Assembly (NCBI GenBank): GCA_025642075.2 | Contig: JAODUO010000069.1 | Location: 102,501-166,500, forward strand | Direction: 5' to 3' | Source of the DNA: Ridgeia piscesae | Lineage: Eukaryota > Annelida > Polychaeta > Sabellida > Siboglinidae | Length of the DNA: 64,000 nt | Shown: in pieces, positions 57,789-64,000 of the stretch | Layout: every line of letters starts with the position of its first letter | How positions within the stretch are numbered: the stretch's first letter is position 1 | Position numbers and translations under genes: made by a program | Notes under the pieces: model-generated | Seen by the model: only the letters and a program-made list of their open reading frames with translations | Told to the model about the DNA's origin: nothing | Database searches by the model: none

Positions 57789-58302
57789 TTCATAATTGTG
57801 CTTTAGATCAATTTAATGTCGCCGAGTCGACGTAAATAAGCCGATGTCACTGTGCGTTAGCAGTTAGCGCTACCCAGACGCATCACGACCGCAAATGCGA
57901 TGTCGTGGGATTTGCGAATATGTCCCCAAACATAAGGCTACATCATTAATTTTTAATGTATATAATGGAGATATATTTATTTTAAGCATACAATTATAAA
58001 ATAAAGCTACTTGTTTTTTTATTTCGACTTTGCAATTCACACGCTAGACATCGCCTTAGACAAAGCCGGGCTTTGAGGTCCCGATGCGTCAGGTCTGCGC
58101 TAACTGCTAGCGCCTTGTGACATCGGCTTATTTACGTCAACTAGACGGCATTAAATTTACCTAAAACACAATTTAAAAACAATAACATCTCACTTCTTTT
58201 TAGCGGGAGTGATGCAGAATGACATTCACATACACATCGAAAATAACGTCGAAACAAACCGTCGAAAAACCGTTTTGAAAAGGCCTTAATAACTTAGCCC
58301 AG
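57634..58302. mobile_element. piggyBac-like MITE, TTAA target-site duplication
   Basis: TTAA lies at 57630-57633 and again at 58303-58306. Immediately inside, the ends read ctggcctaaattattagg and, reverse complemented, ctgggctaagttattaagg, then both ccttttcaaaacg. The arms stay alignable for roughly 250 bp each (gatgtgtatgtg; tttaatg-cg; gacgtaaataagccgatgtc; gcagttagcgc). No transposase. The left arm carries a (TA)n expansion at 57723-57780. Confidence 0.82.
57723..57780. repeat. (TA)n microsatellite inside the MITE
   Basis: About 58 bp of pure ta followed by a T12 run; the right arm has no counterpart. Confidence 0.97.
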
Positions 58303-58309
58303 TTAACTG

Positions 58310-59200
58310 GAAGATCTGATTAGTGATACGAATTGATAGGGATTCTTACAGAATTGTAGGTAAAAATACGGATTGTGTAACCCTGGTGGATACGATACTT
58401 ATAGTCACCAGAGGGCACTGATGTATAATGCCACGCCCAGCTGGTCAAGCTGGACAACTGCTGAGGCGCAGTTTGCCCTGGGCCAGCGACCGGTCAAGAC
58501 TAGAATCGGGACCTAGTAATTGTAACCCATTATCACTAGCGGCCTGAGAAACGGTTTACCTGCAATTGGCGTCGAGTCCACCAAGGGGTGCGTGGTTGAA
58601 TAATTATAGGAGCGTGCCGCCCTCTGGGAGCTGTATACATACTCATTAAACGCGTTGAATGTACAAAGACCTGTCGTTCGACTTGCTCACTATTGCCACC
58701 CCCAAAATGTGGCAGGTCTGATGATGTAACATGTCTAGAGACGTGGGGATTAACCAAGATGGACGTAGGGCCTAAACCGCCTGGATACGGTGTCATCCTA
58801 TGTCAAACAAAGCGTTACTTTATTCTTTTTAACAAGATTGCCACCAATCATAACCATAATGTTTATTGACCCCAAGTAAGTACAAGATATGTTTGAAAGT
58901 ACATCAATTTCAGTTGACATGTATAACAATTTGATAACATACACACATCACTGCAGTTATTTAGCAAACATGCTTTTATGTAACATATAAAAACATGCCA
59001 ACTGTGAGTGTATATTTTGTTTCTGATTATATCAGAGGTGCAAGGTGTGGAAGGCTGTATCTAAGACATTTCATTGCAACTTCATGCTTAGTTCTAAAAC
59101 TATGTATTTTTTTCTTTTACACGAGTATTTTAATTGTGTATATTAATACTTGGTATAATTTGCCAGTTTAGTAAAGATGTAGCTTATTGTCTATGAATAT
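58310..59200. other. No gene recognised
   Basis: GC-balanced to 58800, then AT-rich. It contains two CTCF-like words: caccagagggcactg (about 58406, plus) and ccgccctctgggag (about 58618, minus). Confidence 0.4.
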
Positions 59201-59202
59201 AT

Positions 59203-59585
59203 TTAAAATAAAAGTTTCATACTTGTCACTATAATACAATTATCTTCTACTTTCAGTAGTTTAAGTATTGTGAAAAGTGGTTCCGTATGTGAGTTATATG
59301 TATGTAAGGTTATTATACGCACAACCGTTTTGGATGCTTGTATTTCTATTTCTTTGATATCCCCATTCATGATACAATATTTTTTATGTGACAATATTAA
59401 GGTGTTATGTAATAACACTTTTATATCTAATGGTAATACATGTTTTAATCTGTCTAATATGCCAATTGTTTCTGGACCCTTATTTAATATTTTCTCCGTG
59501 CTTGTTTTCCAAATTAGATTAATGTCTAAAGTCAATAATAGAAAGTTAAATTCATCTACGCTTTCAATATATACATCATCTGTTT
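59203..59585 (-). pseudogene. LINE RT remnant, second family, minus strand
   Basis: Minus-strand frame reads VDEFNFLLLTLDINLIWKT, then GILDRLKHVLPLDIKVLL, NTLILSHKKYCIM, TVVRIITLHTYNSHTEPLF and LKLLKVED. This is the RT palm-to-connection order of a non-LTR element. Only about 110 codons are uninterrupted and both ends are truncated. Confidence 0.75.
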
Positions 59586-59589
59586 TTTC

Positions 59590-60065
59590 TTTCTAATGTC
59601 TAGTATACATTGCTGCTTTGTTAATGTAACTTCATGACCTCTAATCCGTCAATCTTCCTTATCTGTGAAAAATATTTCTATATTTTTTTTATAACCATTC
59701 ATATTTTAAACATTTCTACCTGATCTCCTCTTAATCTCCTTGTCTCTAGTGTTGTTAAAACCACATTCTCTTAGACGCATTTCATAACTAGGGAATACCC
59801 CTCAGTTTTGGTATACTTTTGGTTGCTCTCCATTGTACTCTTAGTTAAATATCTATGTCCGTCTTGCGATATGCTTATATACAATATTCTAAACGAAGCC
59901 TAACTATTATTTTGTACAACGGTATAATTAGTCATTTCCCTTGTACACTATATTTCACGTAATCAATCCAAGAATTTGGTTTCCCTTCGAAGCTGTAATT
60001 CCGCACTGCTCTGAGGCATCCATATTAGCAGCACTAATAGTTAATTCTAAGCCCCTTTCTTTTAC
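59590..60065 (-). pseudogene. CR1-like LINE RT remnant, minus strand
   Basis: Reading minus: KGNQILGLIT, NIVYKG, then frameshifted R-LRLEYC (family 'VRPHLEYC'), WRATKSIPKLRGIP, YEMRLRECGF, MNGYKKNIEIFFTDKED and RIRGHEVTLTKQQCILDIRK. This is the diagnostic CR1-type series, broken by at least five stops or shifts. It ends abruptly at LDIRK, where the other family begins. Confidence 0.75.
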
Positions 60066-60235
60066 GATAATTGCTTAGTACAGTAGGCCTACCATCCATT
60101 GTATATTATATCTTGTAAATGCTGTCTACCTCCATAATTTTTAATCATTCTAAACACTTTTGTATTTCGTCGACACTCTCGTCATTGCATTCAGGGGTCG
60201 TCCATGTACGGCATTACTGTAGCGCTGAACGGGCG

Positions 60236-60236
<1 letters not shown>

Positions 60237-60306
<70 letters not shown>
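60237..60306. repeat. (TA)n microsatellite
   Basis: About 68 bp of uninterrupted ta. Confidence 0.97.
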
Positions 60307-60308
<2 letters not shown>

Positions 60309-60784
60309 TGACCAAGTGTACCATGCTATCACAAAAATCGAAAATAATATGTTTTACTAAATCGTATTTTTGGGTTAATTACAAACATATTCTATCCATT
60401 TCATATACGTTTCTAGTTCCCAGGCAGATACTTAATACAGCACGTAGTATAAGATAAATACATGTATTTCATGGAGGAAAGAAGGAAATTGTAATTGTTT
60501 AGCCACGATTTCAGTGCCCAATATTTATAGAATCGCCCAAGTGCCGACCTGCGACAGATCGGACGGACAGTGCTCCGCGGAACAAAGGCGACAGTTCGAC
60601 AGGGACCTATTAATATGTTAATAGGCTACACTGAGAACTCGCCAACTTGTACAATGGTTTTTCAACTTTTAGCACATTTTATGAATAGCACATTTAAGTA
60701 AAACGATCATTGAGCATGCGTGTTACTTTAATTATCACCGTGTTCCCGCCATTTTATGGATTAAATTATCGATACACGTTTTCC

Positions 60785-61098
60785 CCTCCGTCCGTCCGTC
60801 CGTCCGTCCCGTCCGTCCGCCCGCCGTCCGTCCGCCGTCCCGCCGTCCGTCCGTCCGTCCGTCCGTCCGTCCGTCCGTCCGTCCGTCCGTCCGTCCGTCC
60901 GTCCGTCCGTCCGTCCGTCCGTCCGTCCGTCCGTCCGTCCGTCCTCCCTCCCTCCTCCTCCCTCCCTCCCTCCCTCCCTCCCTCCCTCCCTCCCTCCCTC
61001 CGTCCCTCCGTCCCTCCGTCCCTCCGTCCCTCCGTCCCTCCGTCCCTCCGTCCCTCCCTCCGTCCCTCCGTCCCTCCGTCCCTCCCTCCCTCCCTCAC
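60785..61098. repeat. (CCGT)n to (CCCT)n to (CCGTCCCT)n compound array
   Basis: gtcc units with early errors (60785-60845), pure gtcc to about 60942, a ctcctc transition, pure ccct to about 61000, then alternating cctccgtc octamers to 61085. Six-frame ORFs (PSVRPSVRP, DGRTDGRT and similar) are artefacts. Confidence 0.95.
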
Positions 61099-61517
61099 TC
61101 CTCACTCCTCTTTTCACAATGTTTTCGTTATCACGTGTGAATGCCTCGGACATTGCATGATGGCAATGAGGTGAGGCGTACATCGCCACTCATTCAACTG
61201 GGTTTACACAATAGTAGTAATAATGGAAACAACATATTAAATCTTATGTTCCTGCCATTAGCCTGTCATCGTTCTATTATTGCGACTATGTTCATACATT
61301 GTCACTGAAGCCTTTACCGTGGTGAGCTAGTGTTCAATGTTTGAAACAAGTCTTCATAACACAGGATATAACAGGTCAGAAAAGGCAATTGTCTGATTAT
61401 GTGTTCAACCATTTATAATAAATATATCAACACAGTAACATATTATACACAACTGTATTCAGAACTGCAATAAACAACTATAGGAACATTACATGTTAGA
61501 GTATATGAGTTGTTGTA

Positions 61518-62775
61518 GGGGAACCCGGGGCAAAGCGAACCACGGCACGTAGTGAAACAGTGCCACCACAGCAATGTAAATGCCGCCACCTTTCTGTTAT
61601 TGTTATCACGATAATGCGTTGTTTATAGCGGTTGCAATTTGCAACAATCAGATATATGCGATTTGTTTAGGATATGTCTGTTTTTATGTATCTAAACCAC
61701 TAATCTTCATAAGTAAACATTATGGTAAAGTACTGTATAACCGTTATGTAAGCCAAGGGTTTATACCTTAGGTCTATATATGTTTTATGTATGATACCAT
61801 TCGTAGGTAGGTCTGTGCGCTCGTGCCTGGTGATGAAACAATATCATGTAGTCGGGGCAAAATGAATGGAACAACGTGGAATAATGTTCCACTTTGCCCC
61901 TGCTTAGGTCTAGATTATTTATTAGTGCACACATATAACTTATAATGAAACATGAAAACTTCTGATCGGAAAACTAGTCACATGAACGAAGCAGCGCGAA
62001 CGTTCGCGACAAAGAAATGAGCCTTGGTGAGGCGGCTGTGAGCTATAACACTCTTAAAGCCAATCTTTTTCGAAGAAAGAGGGCGAACACGTAGCAAAAA
62101 GGGCCTACGACGATACAAGCGAGTTTTATAGATTAATTAATCATTTAATCAAGACTCATCGCGAAGAAAGGCGGGCGAAAACAACAGGAGAGTGTTGAGG
62201 ATGTCACATGCATATTTGGTTCAAAGCTGTATTCTGAATCTAGGAGTGGTGAAGAGTGGATCAAGTGTGACTCACGCAGCAAGTGGACACACATGGATTG
62301 TGCAGGAACAGCATGCATCATGCCTGGAATAGACAACAATGACTGAAGCTAACTAAGGTATTTGCCAACAGACAATCACAGCAAATACGTTAGTATAATC
62401 TGCGATTTACAGTCATAGATTGCCTAGCACGATTAATCATACATGCACATTAAACTAATTCACAATTATCCTGAACTGATACATCGATGTGGATATTGAA
62501 TGGACACAATCCAGTGCACGTCTTCGGGGCAAAATAACGTTTCAGTTTCCTCCATGACACATTTTATTATGCCCCAGGCGTCTGGGGCAAAGTTGAAATC
62601 TAATCGTTTTATAATATCGTATATTTCAAAAACGACGTTTTTAAAAGATCTTTTATCATCTATTAGTCTTAAATTTAAGCGAAAGGAAAACACATATCAA
62701 TATGTTTTCGTCTCGCATTTTCATAGCAATTATGGTTTGCCAGATAGTTTTGGTCTACTCTGCCCCGGGTTACCC
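61518..62775 (+). mobile_element. pogo/Tigger-like DNA transposon remnant (1258 bp)
   Basis: Ends are GGGGAACCCGGGGCAAAG and, reverse complemented, GGGTAACCCGGGGCAGAG, each flanked by TA (61516-61517, 62776-62777). Internally, 62015 onward reads MSLGEAAVSYNTLKANLFRR, like the helix-turn-helix of pogo transposases. 62190-62345 reads VEDVTCIFGSKLYSE and SGEEWIKCDSRSKWTHMDC, like the C-terminal PHD-type finger of such elements. The catalytic middle is missing and ggggcaaa words recur, so it is defective. Confidence 0.72.
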
Positions 62776-62794
62776 TAAATCGCATATAGGCCCC

Positions 62795-62912
62795 TATGTC
62801 TGTTGTGTTGTGTGTTGTGTGTTGTGTGTTGTGTGTTGTGTGTTGTGTGTTGTGTGTTGTGTGTTGTGTGTTGTGTTTGTGTGTTGTGTGTTTGTGTGTT
62901 TGTTGTTGTGTG

Positions 62913-62975
<63 letters not shown>

Positions 62976-62990
62976 GGGTTTTGGGTGTGT

Positions 62991-63039
<49 letters not shown>

Positions 63040-63050
63040 TATGCGTGCGT
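62795..63050. repeat. (TGTGTTG)n then (TG)n microsatellite
   Basis: Heptamer-like tgtgttg units (about 62800-62915) pass into pure tg runs, broken by ggggggttttggg at about 62972. Confidence 0.96.
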
Positions 63051-63087
63051 GTGTGCTTGTGCTAGTGTTAACATGTTCGCTTCTGTT

Positions 63088-63971
<884 letters not shown>

Positions 63972-64000
63972 TCAATTTCCATCACAAATATATTAAATGA

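Noticed and set aside
60710..61189. Arg/Asp/Gly-rich ORFs on both strands (DGRTDGRT, PSVRPSVRP)
   Set aside because: Tetranucleotide microsatellite translation.

Overview
This is an intron-rich, repeat-laden animal nuclear sequence. It has GT-AG spliced exons, AATAAA signals, CR1-like and other non-LTR retrotransposon remnants, hAT, piggyBac and pogo type DNA transposons, a tRNA-derived SINE family, and many long minisatellites. The proteins are metazoan, and the compact secreted EGF+PAN gene plus the transposon spectrum suggest a marine invertebrate bilaterian, perhaps a lophotrochozoan. I cannot fix the phylum from sequence alone. Most long open frames in the window are minisatellite translations and are not genes.

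Layout. Positions 1-16030 hold the 3' two thirds of a plus-strand gene for TAF1C (TAF(I)110), the Pol I SL1/TIF-IB subunit. Seven exons can be joined in phase over about 573 residues, ending in the conserved basic ...GF terminus. Its introns carry a 66-bp minisatellite (1-2445), a hAT transposon with target-site duplication (3029-3987) and a 6.4-kb intron made almost wholly of a 35-bp minisatellite (4321-10724). Positions 16031-48600 contain no gene I can name. They hold one good-looking orphan coding exon (18621-18675), a few weak exon candidates, and eight more tandem arrays (69, 65, about 32, 27, 32, 25, 25 and 28 bp units). They also hold SINE copies, a foldback MITE and a microRNA-precursor-like hairpin at 31305-31378. 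Positions 48666-50554 encode a complete two-coding-exon cAMP-dependent protein kinase inhibitor (PKI) with pseudosubstrate and leucine-rich nuclear export signal, with a CpG-richer putative promoter at about 47950-48300 and an AATAAA at 52760.

From 53480 to 62800 the DNA is repeats and transposons: a 33-bp minisatellite, LINE remnants on both strands, a TTAA-flanked piggyBac-like MITE and a TA-flanked pogo-like element carrying a PHD-like finger. From 63934 down to 63088, on the minus strand, lie the last two coding exons of a secreted EGF-like plus PAN/apple-domain protein, joined by an apparent GC-AG intron. Its 5' part lies beyond the window.

The three recognised genes (rDNA transcription factor, kinase inhibitor, extracellular adhesion/recognition protein) have no evident functional link. 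The most unusual theme is how minisatellites relate to introns. One real intron is bounded at both splice sites by repeat-derived sequence, and every large minisatellite unit contains a 3'-splice-site-like CAG on the plus strand.
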